NCBI RefSeq assembly: GCF_014842875.1
Contig: NZ_JACYXZ010000001.1
Span: 248,001 to 312,000 of the forward strand
Source of the DNA: Nocardioides donggukensis
GTDB taxonomy: Bacteria; Actinomycetota; Actinomycetes; Propionibacteriales; Nocardioidaceae
DNA length: 64,000 nt
Direction: 5' to 3'
The notes below the pieces were generated by a model that was not told the origin of the DNA, searched no databases, and saw only the letters and a list, made by a program, of their open reading frames with translations. Below are positions 8,003-17,245 of the stretch, one piece after another (the first letter of the stretch is position 1; each line of letters opens with the position of its first letter). Both the position numbers and the translations under genes were made by a program.

Positions 8003-8697
8003 CCGATCGCCACGGTCAGGAGCCCGCCGGGACCGAGGAGGTCCCGGCGGGCGCCGGCGCCGGTGCCGAGACGGGCCCGGCCGACGACGTGGCGCCCCCT
8101 GCCCGAGCGGCCGGTGACGGAGAACGGGTCGAGGAGCACTCCTTCGGCGAGACCGCCGGGGAGATCCCCGACGAGTCGTTCGACCCCGACGCGGCGTCCG
8201 CGGAGAGCCCGGAGCCCGGCGAGCCGGACGAGTCGGCCGAGCCGGGGGGGCCGGCCGACGAGCTGGCCCTGGTGCGGACGGCGCTCGAGGAGCGCACGCT
8301 GGACCTGCAGCGGCTCCAGGCGGAGTTCCTGAACTACAAGCGCCGGGTCGACCGGGACCGGGAGCTCATCCGGGAGAACGCGACCTACCAGGCGCTGGCG
8401 CCGATCACCGAGGTGCTCGACACGATCGAGCGGGCACGCGAGCACGGACCTCTCGAGGACGGCTTCAAGGCCGTGGCCGACCAGCTCGAGCGGGTCGTGG
8501 CCGGCCTGGGCCTGACCCGGTTCGGAGCGGTCGGCGACCCGTTCGACCCGACCGTGCACGAGGCGCTGAGCCACATCGGCGAGGACCCCGACGTCGAGGT
8601 GACGACGTGCAAGGTGATCGCCAAGGCCGGCTACCGCATCGGTGACCGCGTGGTCCGGGCCGCGCAGGTGCTCGTGGTCGACCCCGTGGACGCATAG
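7999..8697 (+). CDS. grpE: nucleotide exchange factor GrpE
   Basis: Cofactor that releases ADP from DnaK, 232 residues. A long acidic, disordered N-terminus (~85 residues) precedes the coiled coil ([20 protein letters not shown]) and the C-terminal beta domain ([19 protein letters not shown] ... [15 protein letters not shown]). The GTG start overlaps the dnaK stop (GTGA), implying translational coupling. The extended acidic N-terminus is common in actinobacterial GrpE. The 95 bp before dnaJ show only low-complexity GC-rich sequence. Confidence 0.97.
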   Translation: MTDRHGQEPAGTEEVPAGAGAGAETGPADDVAPPARAAGDGERVEEHSFGETAGEIPDESFDPDAASAESPEPGEPDESAEPGGPADELALVRTALEERTLDLQRLQAEFLNYKRRVDRDRELIRENATYQALAPITEVLDTIERAREHGPLEDGFKAVADQLERVVAGLGLTRFGAVGDPFDPTVHEALSHIGEDPDVEVTTCKVIAKAGYRIGDRVVRAAQVLVVDPVDA

Positions 8698-8792
8698 GGT
8701 TTCGGCACGGTCGCCGCGCGACCGGCTCGACCCGCTCGACGAGCTCGACCCGATCGACCGACGCAAGGTGAGGCGACGAAGGGAGGTGGCAG

Positions 8793-9923
8793 ATGACCGC
8801 GAAGGCTGACTGGGCCACGAAGGACTTCTACGCCGTCCTGGCGGTGCCCAAGGACGCCTCGGCCGAGGAGATCAAGAAGGCCTACCGCAGGCTGGCACGG
8901 GCCAACCACCCCGACTCCAACCCGGGGGACGCCGCCAAGCACGACACCTTCAAGGCGGTCGCCGAGGCGTACGACGTGCTCGGGGACCCCGAGAAGCGCG
9001 CGAAGTACGACGAGCTGCGCAGCATGCCGCGCGGCGGCTTCGGGTCGCCGACGGGCGGCGGTGGGTTCGACATCAACGACCTGCTCCGCGAGCAGGCGGG
9101 CGGTGCCGGCTTCGGCGACATGTTCGGCGACATCTTCGGCGGACGCCGGCCCCGCGCCCCGCGACCGCAGCGCGGCGCGGACGTGGAGACCACCGCGACC
9201 ATCGGGTTCACCGATGCCGTCGAGGGGGTCACGATCAGCCTGCGGCTGACCAGCGACGCCCCGTGCCCGGACTGCTCCGGGACCGGCGGCAAGCCCGGCA
9301 CCCGGCCGCACGTGTGCCCCGAGTGCGAGGGCGCCGGCTTCGTGGTCGCCTCCACCGGTGGGGCGTTCAGCATGAACGAGACCTGCCCGGCGTGCGGTGG
9401 TCGCCAGCTGGTCTACGACCAGCCGTGCCCGACCTGCCGCGGCACCGGCCGTGGCATGTCTGCCCGCTCCATCCAGGCCCGGATCCCGGCCGGGGTCAGC
9501 GACGGCCAGCGGATCCGACTGCGCGGCAAGGGTGCGGCCGGAGAGAACGGCGGCCCCGCGGGCGACCTGTTCGTGACCGTGAAGGTCACCCCGCACCGGC
9601 TCTTCGGCCGCAAGGCGGACAACCTCACCCTCGAGGTGCCGGTCTCCTTCGACGAGGCCGCGCTCGGCGCGGAGATCAAGGTCCCGACGCTCGGTGGCGC
9701 CCCGGTCACCCTGAAGATCCCCGCCGGCACCCCCAACGGCCGGACCTTCCGGGTCCGCGGCAAGGGCGTGCGCCGCAAGGACGGCACCAACGGCGACCTC
9801 CTCGTCACGGTGGAGGTGCACGTGCCCGCGGTGCTCGACGCGACCGCCCGGGAGGCGGTGCAGGCCTACCGCGAGGCCACCGCCGGCAAGCCCCTCCGCG
9901 GCAGGCTGTTCGAGGAGGCCTGA
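8793..9923 (+). CDS. dnaJ: co-chaperone DnaJ (Hsp40)
   Basis: Type I DnaJ of 376 residues that stimulates DnaK ATPase and delivers substrates. The J domain contains HPD in ARANHPDSNPGD. A Gly/Phe-rich linker follows, then four zinc-finger repeats: CPDCSGTG, CPECEGAG, CPACGGRQ (a variant third repeat) and CPTCRGTG. Two C-terminal beta domains complete the protein. GGGAGGTGG lies just before the ATG. It lies directly before hspR (1 nt between stop and start) in the HspR-controlled operon. Confidence 0.98.
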   Translation: MTAKADWATKDFYAVLAVPKDASAEEIKKAYRRLARANHPDSNPGDAAKHDTFKAVAEAYDVLGDPEKRAKYDELRSMPRGGFGSPTGGGGFDINDLLREQAGGAGFGDMFGDIFGGRRPRAPRPQRGADVETTATIGFTDAVEGVTISLRLTSDAPCPDCSGTGGKPGTRPHVCPECEGAGFVVASTGGAFSMNETCPACGGRQLVYDQPCPTCRGTGRGMSARSIQARIPAGVSDGQRIRLRGKGAAGENGGPAGDLFVTVKVTPHRLFGRKADNLTLEVPVSFDEAALGAEIKVPTLGGAPVTLKIPAGTPNGRTFRVRGKGVRRKDGTNGDLLVTVEVHVPAVLDATAREAVQAYREATAGKPLRGRLFEEA

Positions 9924-9924
9924 G

Positions 9925-10395
9925 ATGCCCCGCGAGTCGGCCCGCCGACCCCCGTCCCGGCTGCCCGGGGAGGTGCCGCCACCCGGACCGGAGGTCGGGG
10001 TCTACGTCATCAGCGTGGCCGCCGAGCTGACCGGGCTGCACCCCCAGACGCTGCGCACGTACGAGCGGATGGGCCTGATCACGCCCCGCCGCACCGGCGG
10101 CGGCGGGCGGCGCTACTCGGTGCGCGACATCGAGACGCTGCGCGTGATCGCCGACCTCACCGGGCACGGCATCGGCCTGGAGGGGGTCCGCCGGATCCTC
10201 CAGCTCGAGGACCGGGTCGCGGCGCTCGGGGCGCGCAACGAGGAGCTCGTCGCCGAGCTCGAGGCCACCCGCGAGGCCCTGCGGGTGGCGATGGCAGCCC
10301 GCCCCGAGGCCCCGGCCGCCCTCGACCGGCTGCCGGTGCTCCGGGCCCGTGAGGCCGCCCAGTCCGTCGTCGTCTGGCGGCGCGGCCGGCCCTGA
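9925..10395 (+). CDS. hspR: heat-shock repressor HspR (MerR family)
   Basis: A 156-residue MerR-type winged-helix repressor. The DNA-binding region reads YVISVAAELTGLHPQTLRTY followed by ERMGLITPRRTGGGGRRYS, the typical HspR signature; a coiled-coil dimerisation helix follows (VAALGARNEELVAELEATRE). HspR binds HAIR sites together with DnaK and represses the dnaK operon and clpB. Both HAIR sites are present in this window (5974 and 12810). The gene is last in the dnaK operon, starting 1 nt after dnaJ ends. Confidence 0.97.
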   Translation: MPRESARRPPSRLPGEVPPPGPEVGVYVISVAAELTGLHPQTLRTYERMGLITPRRTGGGGRRYSVRDIETLRVIADLTGHGIGLEGVRRILQLEDRVAALGARNEELVAELEATREALRVAMAARPEAPAALDRLPVLRAREAAQSVVVWRRGRP

Positions 10396-10520
10396 GCCTC
10401 CGGCTCGGCACGCGCAGGTCGGTGACCTCTGCCGTCCTCGCTCGTTGTCGCTACGCTCGGCGCCCATAGGCCAGTGCGGACCCGGGCGCGAGATCGGTGT
10501 CCCCGGACCGGAGCGAGGCG

Positions 10521-11831
10521 GTGTCGAGCATGGAGGGTCTCTCGGCGCTCGTCGACGACGTCAACTGGGTGCACTTCGTCACCATCCCGATCTTCACCGG
10601 GGTGGTCGGCTGGCTCATCAACTGGAGCGGGCTGGTGATGCTGTTCTCCCCGGTGCGCTTCCACGGCCTCTCCGTCCCCGGGCTCCAGGCCATCTCGAGG
10701 GTGCTCCCCCGCAAGCTGCAGGAGGTGCCCGGGCTCCTCCAGGGCGGCATCGGCTGGCAGGGCATCGTCCCCGCGCGGGCGGCCAAGATGGGCAGCATCG
10801 CCGTGGACAAGGCGATCGCGAAGCTGGGCACGCCCGGCGACTTCTACCAGCAGCTCGAGCCGGACCAGATCGCCGAGCACATCGTCGCGGTCTTCCAGCC
10901 CGAGATGCCCCAGGTGGTGGAGGAGGTGATGCTCGCCGAGCACCCGAGTCTGTGGCGGGATCTCCCGCCCTGGGGACGCAGGGCCCTCGTCGAGCGGGTC
11001 CAGGCCCAGCTGCCGGCCGTGGTCAAGAACGTCACCGACCAGATCGGGGAGCACATCGACCAGCTGCTTGACCCGAAGATCATGGTCATCGACCAGTTCC
11101 GTCGCGAGCCGTCGCTGGTGGTCCGGATCTTCCGCGACTTCGGTCAGAGGGAGCTGAACCTCATGGTCGCCTTCGGCTTCGTGTTCGGCTTCCTCCTCGG
11201 CATCCCGGTGGCGGTCCTCGACCACGTCTTCCACCAGTGGTGGCTGCTCCCGGTCCTCGGTGTCGTCGTCGGGTGGGTGACCAACGCCCTGGGCATGTGG
11301 CTGATCTTCGAGCCTCCGGAGCCGCGCCGGTTCGGACCCTTCACCGTCCACGGACTCTTCCCGCGGCGCCAGTCGGAGGCGGCCGAGGTGTACGCCGACA
11401 TCATCGCCAGCGACGTGATCACCCTGGAGAACATCGGCGACTTCCTGCTGGAGGGCCCGCGCGGCGACCGGACCCGCCAGATGCTGGTCGAGTCGCTGCG
11501 ACCGGCGATCGACCGCGCGGCCGGCCCGGCCCGCGCGGCGGTGCGGGTGGCCGTCGGGACCGAGCGCTTCGACAGCATCCGGGAGTCCATCGCCCAGGTC
11601 GCGGTCGACCGGACCCTGGTCCCGTTCCGGGACCCGGAGTTCTCCCGCCGGCAGGCGACCAGGATCCGCGAGCTGGTGGCGCGCCGGTGCAAGGAACTGC
11701 CACCCTCGGACTTCGTCGAGATGATGCGCGCCGCGATCAGGGAGGATGAGTGGATGCTCTACGCCCACGGAGCGATCATGGGATTCGGTGGCGGGGTCCT
11801 GCACCTCGCGGTGTTCGGGGTGGGCGGATGA
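10521..11831 (+). CDS. DUF445-family membrane protein
   Basis: About 436 residues. Hydrophobic segments sit near the N-terminus (FVTIPIFTGVVGWLINWSGL), in the middle (FGFVFGFLLGIPVAVLDHVF and WLLPVLGVVVGWVTNALGMW) and at the extreme C-terminus, separated by long amphipathic helical regions. This is the layout of DUF445 proteins. Their biochemical role is not established; some members are linked to cell-envelope stress. The start is uncertain: GTG 10521 has GGAG 7 nt upstream, while GTG 10497 and ATG 10530 are alternatives. It overlaps the next gene by ATGA and follows hspR by ~125 bp. Confidence 0.8.
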   Translation: MSSMEGLSALVDDVNWVHFVTIPIFTGVVGWLINWSGLVMLFSPVRFHGLSVPGLQAISRVLPRKLQEVPGLLQGGIGWQGIVPARAAKMGSIAVDKAIAKLGTPGDFYQQLEPDQIAEHIVAVFQPEMPQVVEEVMLAEHPSLWRDLPPWGRRALVERVQAQLPAVVKNVTDQIGEHIDQLLDPKIMVIDQFRREPSLVVRIFRDFGQRELNLMVAFGFVFGFLLGIPVAVLDHVFHQWWLLPVLGVVVGWVTNALGMWLIFEPPEPRRFGPFTVHGLFPRRQSEAAEVYADIIASDVITLENIGDFLLEGPRGDRTRQMLVESLRPAIDRAAGPARAAVRVAVGTERFDSIRESIAQVAVDRTLVPFRDPEFSRRQATRIRELVARRCKELPPSDFVEMMRAAIREDEWMLYAHGAIMGFGGGVLHLAVFGVGG

Positions 11832-12796
11832 GCGAGCGCCCGACCCGTGACGGCGAGGACCGGCAGCCCCTGGACTCGCTGCGCGAGAACCTGCCGATCC
11901 TCCTGGACTCGGCCTCCGACCAGCTGCCCGGGCTGACCCGGATCGTGGCCGGGGCCTGGTGGCGCTCGACCACGTTCACCGCGGGCGCCGCAGCCCGCTC
12001 CGGCCGGCTCCTGGCACGCACGGTCACCCACCCGGCCAGCGGCGCCGAGCTGGTGCAGGAGGTGGCCCAGGACGTGGCCGAGGCGACCCGCACGATCTCG
12101 GTCGTCGCGCGCCGCATCGGATCCGGCACGCCCATCGGCAGGGCCCTGCTGGAGGGGGCGACCCCGCGCCCGTCCGGCCCGGGCAGCAGGGCGCACCAGA
12201 CTTCGGGCCAGTCGGGACCCACCGGCTCGGGGAGCCCGGCCCCCGCCGCGGCGTACGAGCAGCGGCCGCAGGACCTCCGCGACCGCGGCGCCCGGCTCCT
12301 CCAGCGCTCGCGCGACGTCTGGTCCGATGAGCACATCCACCCGGCGTTCTCCCGGATCCTCGACGACCTGGCCCCCGACGAGGCCCGGATCCTGCTCCTG
12401 CTGGTCCGGTCGGGGCCCCAGCCGAGCGTCGACGTCCGGACCGGGGGGCCGGTCGGCATGGTCAGCTCACAGCTCGTCGCCCCCGGACTGAACATGCTCG
12501 GCCCCCGGGCCGGGGTGCGCTACCTGGACCGGGTGCCGTCGTACGTGAACAACCTGGACCGGCTGGGCCTGGTCTGGCTCGCCCGGGAGCCGGTGGAGGA
12601 CCCGACGGAGTACCAGGTGCTGGAGGCGCAGCCGGACGTGCTCGCGGCGGCGCACTCGGTGCGGTTCCACAAGGTGGTCCGGCGCAGCATCCACCTCACC
12701 CCCTTCGGGGAGGAGTTCTGCCGGACCTGCCTGGTCCACGAGGGGGAGGACGGCGACCGCCCGAGCCACCGGGCGCCACGCGACCCGGGAAACTGA
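11828..12796 (+). CDS. Abi-alpha-like (DUF4393-type) protein
   Basis: A 322-residue soluble protein, translationally coupled (ATGA) to the DUF445 gene. An N-terminal helical region is followed by a disordered Ser/Gly/Pro linker (~residues 115-145). The C-terminal ~170 residues contain HPAFSRILDDLAPDEARILL and GPQPSVDVRTGG, resembling the C-terminal region of Abi-alpha/DUF4393 proteins. That family was named from a phage abortive-infection locus, but most chromosomal members are uncharacterised. The family call is from memory of its pattern and is moderate. It sits between hspR and the HAIR site of clpB. Confidence 0.6.
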   Translation: MSERPTRDGEDRQPLDSLRENLPILLDSASDQLPGLTRIVAGAWWRSTTFTAGAAARSGRLLARTVTHPASGAELVQEVAQDVAEATRTISVVARRIGSGTPIGRALLEGATPRPSGPGSRAHQTSGQSGPTGSGSPAPAAAYEQRPQDLRDRGARLLQRSRDVWSDEHIHPAFSRILDDLAPDEARILLLLVRSGPQPSVDVRTGGPVGMVSSQLVAPGLNMLGPRAGVRYLDRVPSYVNNLDRLGLVWLAREPVEDPTEYQVLEAQPDVLAAAHSVRFHKVVRRSIHLTPFGEEFCRTCLVHEGEDGDRPSHRAPRDPGN

Positions 12797-12809
12797 CGGA
12801 GAAATGTCA

Positions 12810-12834
12810 AAGTTGAGTGGAACAGACTCAACTC
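12810..12834. promoter_or_regulatory. HAIR operator of clpB
   Basis: AAGTTGAGT, 7-nt spacer, ACTCAACTC: the same inverted repeat as before dnaK, with one outer mismatch. It starts 13 bp after the previous stop and 90 bp before clpB. It places clpB in the HspR regulon. Confidence 0.92.
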
Positions 12835-12923
12835 TTCATCCGTTGCAGTAGTAGTCGCGGAGCGCCTGCCGGGCCGCCCGCGTCGGATCCAGAAGCCATC
12901 GCGAGAGAAGAGGGTGGTCCGCC

Positions 12924-15521
12924 ATGAGCCAGTTCGGGGCCGAGAGGTTCACCACGCGCAGCCGCGAGGCCATCGAGGCCGCGCAGCTGGCCGCGACCAG
13001 CGCCGGGAACAGCAATACCGAGCCGATCCACCTGCTGGTGGCGCTGCTCGCGCCCGAGGACGGCACCGCACGCACCCTGGTCACCAAGGCCGGCGTCGAC
13101 GCGGGGGCCCTGGCCCGCGAGGCCCAGCAGGAGATGGCTGCCCTGCCGACGGCGAGCGGCGCCACCGTCCAGCAGCCGGGCGCGTCGGGGGCCCTGACCC
13201 GGGTCCTCGCCGGAGCCCTCGACCTGGCCTCGTCCATGAAGGACGACTATGTCGCGACCGAGCACCTGCTGATCGCGCTCGCCGGCACCGAGAGCCCGGC
13301 CCAGAAGCTGCTCACCCGGGCGGGTCTGACCGAGGCCGGGCTGCGCGAGGGGCTCACCGCGGTGCGCGGCAACCGGCGGGTGACCAGCCCCGAGGCGGAA
13401 TCGACGTACGAGGCGCTGGAGAAGTACTCCGTCGACCTCACCGCGGCCGCTGAGGACGGACGGCTGGATCCGGTCATCGGCCGCGACGCCGAGATCCGGC
13501 GGGTGGTCCAGGTGCTCAGTCGGCGCACCAAGAACAACCCGGTGCTGATCGGGGAGCCGGGCGTCGGGAAGACCGCGGTCGTCGAGGGGCTGGCGCAGCG
13601 CGTGGTCGCCGGTGACGTGCCGGACTCGCTCAAGGGCCGCCGGGTGCTCTCGCTCGACCTGGCCGCGATGGTGGCCGGCGCGAAGTACCGCGGCGAGTTC
13701 GAGGAGCGGCTCAAGGCCGTGCTCGAGGAGATCAAGGACGCCGGCGGGCAGGTCGTGACCTTCATCGACGAGCTGCACACCGTCGTCGGCGCCGGTGCCG
13801 GCGGCGACTCCGCCATGGACGCCGGCAACATGCTCAAGCCGATGCTGGCTCGCGGCGAGCTGCACATGATCGGCGCCACCACGCTCGACGAGTACCGCGA
13901 GCGGATCGAGAAGGACCCGGCCCTGGAGCGGCGCTTCCAGCAGGTCTTCGTCGGCGAGCCCAGCGTCGAGGACACGATCGGCATCCTGCGCGGCATCCAG
14001 GAGAAGTACGAGGCGCACCACGGCGTCCGGATCACCGACGCGGCGCTGGTCGCGGCGGCCACCCTCAGCGACCGCTACATCACCGGCCGCCAGCTCCCGG
14101 ACAAGGCGATCGACCTGATCGACGAGGCCTCCAGCCGGCTGCGGATGGAGCGGGAGTCCTCGCCGGAGGAGATCGACGTCCTCCGCCGCGCCGTCGACCG
14201 GCTGAAGATGGAGGAGTTCGCGCTCGCGAAGGAGAGCGACGAGGCGTCGGTCGAGCGCCTCGACAAGCTCCGCGCGGACCTCGCCGACCGGGAGGAGGAG
14301 CTGCGCGCCCTCGAGACCCGCTGGGAGCGAGAGAAGTCGACGATCGAGGGTGAGGGCGAGCTGCGCCGCCAGCTCGACGCGCTCCGGATCGAGGCCGAGC
14401 GGCTGCAGCGGGAGGGCGACCTGGGCGGGGCCAGCGAGATCCTCTACGGCCGGGTGCCGGAGCTGGAGAAGCAGATCGCCGCCGCCGAGGAGGCCGAGCG
14501 CTCCACCGGGGCCGGTGAGCCGCTGGTCGGCGAGGAGGTCGGCGCCGAGCAGATCGCCGACGTCGTCGAGGCGTGGACCGGCATCCCGACCGGCAAGATG
14601 CTCCAGGGCGAGTCCAGCAGGCTGCTCGAGATGGAGGACGTGATCGGTGAGCGGCTGGTCGGCCAGGAGGCGGCCGTCAACGCCGTGAGCGACGCCGTAC
14701 GCCGGTCCCGGGCCGGGGTCTCCGACCCGAACCGGCCCACCGGCTCGTTCCTGTTCCTCGGCCCGACCGGCACCGGCAAGACCGAGCTGGCGAAGGCGCT
14801 CGCGGACTTCCTCTTCGACGACGAGCGGGCCATCGTCCGGGTCGACATGAGCGAGTACTCCGAGAAGCACTCGGTCTCCCGGCTGGTCGGCGCCCCGCCC
14901 GGGTACGTCGGCTACGACGAGGGCGGCCAGCTCACCGAGGCGGTACGCCGCCGTCCGTACTCGGTCGTGCTCCTCGACGAGGTGGAGAAGGCCCACCACG
15001 AGGTCTTCGACATCCTGCTCCAGGTGCTCGACGACGGGCGACTGACCGACGGCCAGGGACGCACCGTCGACTTCCGCAACACGCTGCTGATCCTCACCAG
15101 CAACCTCGGCTCGACCTACCTCGTGGACCCGGCGCTGTCCCCGGAGGCCAAGCGGGAGTCGGTGATGGGCGTGGTGCGCGGCCACTTCAAGCCCGAGTTC
15201 CTCAACCGGCTCGACGAGGTCGTGCTGTTCGACGCCCTGAGCAGGGAGGCGCTGACCCACATCGTCGACCTGCAGCTGGCGCTGCTCGAGCGGCGGCTGG
15301 CGGTGCGCCGGATCTCGATCACGGTGACCGACGAGGCCCGCGCCTGGCTCGCCGAGACCGGCTACGACCCGGCGTACGGCGCGCGTCCGTTGCGCCGCCT
15401 GATCCAGACCGCGATCGGCGACCCGCTGGCGCGGATGCTCATCGCCGGCGACGTGGTCGACGGCGGCACGGTCGCCGTGGACCTGGTCGACGGGGCGCTG
15501 CGGCTCGTCCCCGGGACCTGA
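12924..15521 (+). CDS. clpB: disaggregase ClpB
   Basis: Hsp100 disaggregase of 865 residues, full length for the family. It has an N-terminal Clp repeat domain ([20 protein letters not shown]), a first AAA+ module with Walker A GEPGVGKT near residue 210, the coiled-coil middle domain (~410-525), and a second AAA+ module with Walker A GPTGTGKT near 613. Its C-terminus lacks the IGF/L loop expected of ClpP-binding Clp ATPases. It works with DnaK/DnaJ/GrpE, encoded just upstream, to dissolve aggregates. HspR control through the HAIR site at 12810 is expected. Confidence 0.98.
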   Translation: MSQFGAERFTTRSREAIEAAQLAATSAGNSNTEPIHLLVALLAPEDGTARTLVTKAGVDAGALAREAQQEMAALPTASGATVQQPGASGALTRVLAGALDLASSMKDDYVATEHLLIALAGTESPAQKLLTRAGLTEAGLREGLTAVRGNRRVTSPEAESTYEALEKYSVDLTAAAEDGRLDPVIGRDAEIRRVVQVLSRRTKNNPVLIGEPGVGKTAVVEGLAQRVVAGDVPDSLKGRRVLSLDLAAMVAGAKYRGEFEERLKAVLEEIKDAGGQVVTFIDELHTVVGAGAGGDSAMDAGNMLKPMLARGELHMIGATTLDEYRERIEKDPALERRFQQVFVGEPSVEDTIGILRGIQEKYEAHHGVRITDAALVAAATLSDRYITGRQLPDKAIDLIDEASSRLRMERESSPEEIDVLRRAVDRLKMEEFALAKESDEASVERLDKLRADLADREEELRALETRWEREKSTIEGEGELRRQLDALRIEAERLQREGDLGGASEILYGRVPELEKQIAAAEEAERSTGAGEPLVGEEVGAEQIADVVEAWTGIPTGKMLQGESSRLLEMEDVIGERLVGQEAAVNAVSDAVRRSRAGVSDPNRPTGSFLFLGPTGTGKTELAKALADFLFDDERAIVRVDMSEYSEKHSVSRLVGAPPGYVGYDEGGQLTEAVRRRPYSVVLLDEVEKAHHEVFDILLQVLDDGRLTDGQGRTVDFRNTLLILTSNLGSTYLVDPALSPEAKRESVMGVVRGHFKPEFLNRLDEVVLFDALSREALTHIVDLQLALLERRLAVRRISITVTDEARAWLAETGYDPAYGARPLRRLIQTAIGDPLARMLIAGDVVDGGTVAVDLVDGALRLVPGT

Positions 15522-15551
15522 GGCGTGGGTGCCGCCTGAGACACTGGAGTC

Positions 15552-16556
15552 ATGTCCGACGGCAAGCTGGTGCGCCCACCCCAGGTGACGATGGCCGCCT
15601 GGGTCACGATCGTGGGCTCGGCGTTCCTCGTGCTGACCGTCTTCGACACCGTGGCGAACCTCCGCTCGCTCGACACCCGCACCAGTGTCGAGGAGACGCT
15701 CGGCAGCCCGCCCCTCGACGGCCTCGGACTCGGCGTGGAGCGGGCGCTGAGCCTGATGCACGTGATGGCCGTGGTGGCCGCGGCGTGCGCGACGGCGGCC
15801 GCGATCCTCGGCTGGCAGGTGCTGCGACGCAACACCCTCGCCCGGGTGGCGCTGAGCGTCCTGGTGGTGCCGCTGTTCGTGGCCGGCATCGTCACCGGCG
15901 GCTTCCTGTCCTCCATGGTCGCGGTCTCCGTGGTGCTGCTCTGGAGCCGGCCGGCCAGGGACTGGTTCAACGGGATCGCACCCGCGGCCCCGCCCTCCCC
16001 GCCACCGCCCCGCGACCCCGCGCTCGGCCCGCCGCCGTTCTCCGGCTTCGGCACGCTGCCGCCGCAGGAGGGCGCCCTGGTGGCCGGCTCGGTCCCGGAC
16101 CACCCGTACGCCGTCCGGCCGCGGCCGGTCGTGCAGGCGTGCATCCTCACCTGGGCGTTCTCGTCGATGGTGCTCGGCACGGTGCTCGTGAGCGGCCTGG
16201 CCCTGGCACTCGACAGCTCGGTGCTGCAGGAGGCCTACGCCAGTGACCCGGTGCTGGCCGATGCCGGGCTCTCGCTCGACGACGTCCGGCTCACCGCGGC
16301 CGTGTTCGCCGGACTCTTCGGGGTGTGGGCGATCGTCGCCCTGGTGCTGGGCGTGCTCACCTACCGCCGGCACGAGTGGGCCCGGATCACGCTTATCGTC
16401 TCGGCCGCCGTCGCCGGCGCGCTGAGCCTGGTCGCGGCGATCGCGCTGCCGGTGGTCCTGATGCTCACCGCCGCCTGCGCGCTGACCGTGGTGCAGCTGG
16501 TCCGGCCGGCCAGCACCGCGTGGTTCACCGACCGTCCCGTGGAGAGGAACCCATGA
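15552..16556 (+). CDS. multipass membrane protein with internal duplication
   Basis: A 334-residue protein with about eight transmembrane segments in two similar halves joined by a Pro-rich linker (~residues 140-180). Each half ends in a helix pair followed by a Trp/Phe motif: LLWSRPARDWFNG in the first, LVRPASTAWFTDRP in the second. The next gene encodes a third copy of the same module. The ATG at 15552 follows GACACT by 6 nt, and a GGAG overlaps this spacer. It overlaps the next gene by ATGA. The function is unknown. Confidence 0.72.
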   Translation: MSDGKLVRPPQVTMAAWVTIVGSAFLVLTVFDTVANLRSLDTRTSVEETLGSPPLDGLGLGVERALSLMHVMAVVAAACATAAAILGWQVLRRNTLARVALSVLVVPLFVAGIVTGGFLSSMVAVSVVLLWSRPARDWFNGIAPAAPPSPPPPRDPALGPPPFSGFGTLPPQEGALVAGSVPDHPYAVRPRPVVQACILTWAFSSMVLGTVLVSGLALALDSSVLQEAYASDPVLADAGLSLDDVRLTAAVFAGLFGVWAIVALVLGVLTYRRHEWARITLIVSAAVAGALSLVAAIALPVVLMLTAACALTVVQLVRPASTAWFTDRPVERNP

Positions 16557-17209
16557 CCGACCAGAACCCGCCCCCCGAGCACGGCCAGAACCCGCCCCCC
16601 TACGGCCAGAACCCGCCCCCCTCCTACGGCGAGAACCCGCCGGCGTACGGCCAGAACCCGCCGGCCTCCGCCGGGACGTCCTCCCCCTACGGTCAGTCGC
16701 CCTACGGCCAGTCGCCGTATGGTCAGTCGCCCTACGGTCAGTCGCCGTACGGGCAGGCGCCCGCCCCGAGCGACAAGCGACCCGGGACGGTCACGGCCGC
16801 CTGTGTGCTCACCTGGATCTTCGCCCCGCTCGCGATCCTGCTGGCGCTGGCGACGTTCGGGCTGGTCCGGGCCGACCGTGACGAGCTGATCCGCCAGATC
16901 GAGCAGGACGGCACGTTCCGCGACACCGACATCAGCGCCGATCGGGTGGCCGACATCGTCCAGCAGGGCGCGCTGGTGTTCCTGCTGCTGGTGGTGGTGC
17001 TCTCGCTGCTGGCGATGGTGCTGGCGGTCTTCGTCATCCGGCGCAGCCGCGTGGCCCGGACCGGCCTGATCGTGCTGGCGGTCATCGCGACCCTGATCAG
17101 CCTGCCGCTGAGCCTGGCGATCGTGCCGTTCGTGTGGGTCATCGCCTGCGTCGTGACGATCGTCCTGCTCTTCGCCGGTGGTGCCAGCGCCTGGTTCAGG
17201 CGCGCCTGA
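16553..17209 (+). CDS. membrane protein with Pro/Tyr/Gln-repeat N-terminus
   Basis: A 218-residue protein. The first ~75 residues are a disordered cytoplasmic tail of (Y)GQNPPP and YGQSP repeats, then four transmembrane helices ending in FAGGASAWFRRA. The membrane part is paralogous to each half of the preceding gene, to which it is coupled by ATGA. Pro/Gln-rich tails on small four-helix proteins are common in actinobacteria, but no biochemical role is established. The repeat tract makes the N-terminal length likely to vary between strains. Confidence 0.72.
   Translation: MTDQNPPPEHGQNPPPYGQNPPPSYGENPPAYGQNPPASAGTSSPYGQSPYGQSPYGQSPYGQSPYGQAPAPSDKRPGTVTAACVLTWIFAPLAILLALATFGLVRADRDELIRQIEQDGTFRDTDISADRVADIVQQGALVFLLLVVVLSLLAMVLAVFVIRRSRVARTGLIVLAVIATLISLPLSLAIVPFVWVIACVVTIVLLFAGGASAWFRRA
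16688..16755 (+). repeat. in-frame 15-bp tandem repeat (YGQSP)
   Basis: About four and a half copies of a 15-bp unit TACGGTCAGTCGCCC encode YGQSP. Copies differ only at third positions, and alternate units share third bases, which points to recent slippage or unequal exchange. The repeat lies inside the gene at 16553. Confidence 0.85.
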
Positions 17210-17245
17210 GCACGGGCGGCGCCGGTCCCACGACGCCGCTCAGGC
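17204..17245. terminator. inverted repeat spanning both stops of convergent genes
   Basis: GCCTGAGC (17204-17211) and GCTCAGGC (17238-17245) are perfect complements 26 nt apart. They cover the stop codons of the convergent genes at 17209 and 17240. There is no T-run. It may be a bidirectional hairpin terminator. Confidence 0.4.

Noticed and set aside
10396..10520. tRNA-like or small RNA in the gap after hspR
   Set aside because: No cloverleaf can be drawn, and only a 5-bp stem (GAGCC-TCC-GGCTC) is present.
12828..16373. Very long open frame antisense to clpB
   Set aside because: Its translation is Arg/His/Asp/Gln-rich with no domain pattern, as expected from the codon bias of clpB on the other strand.
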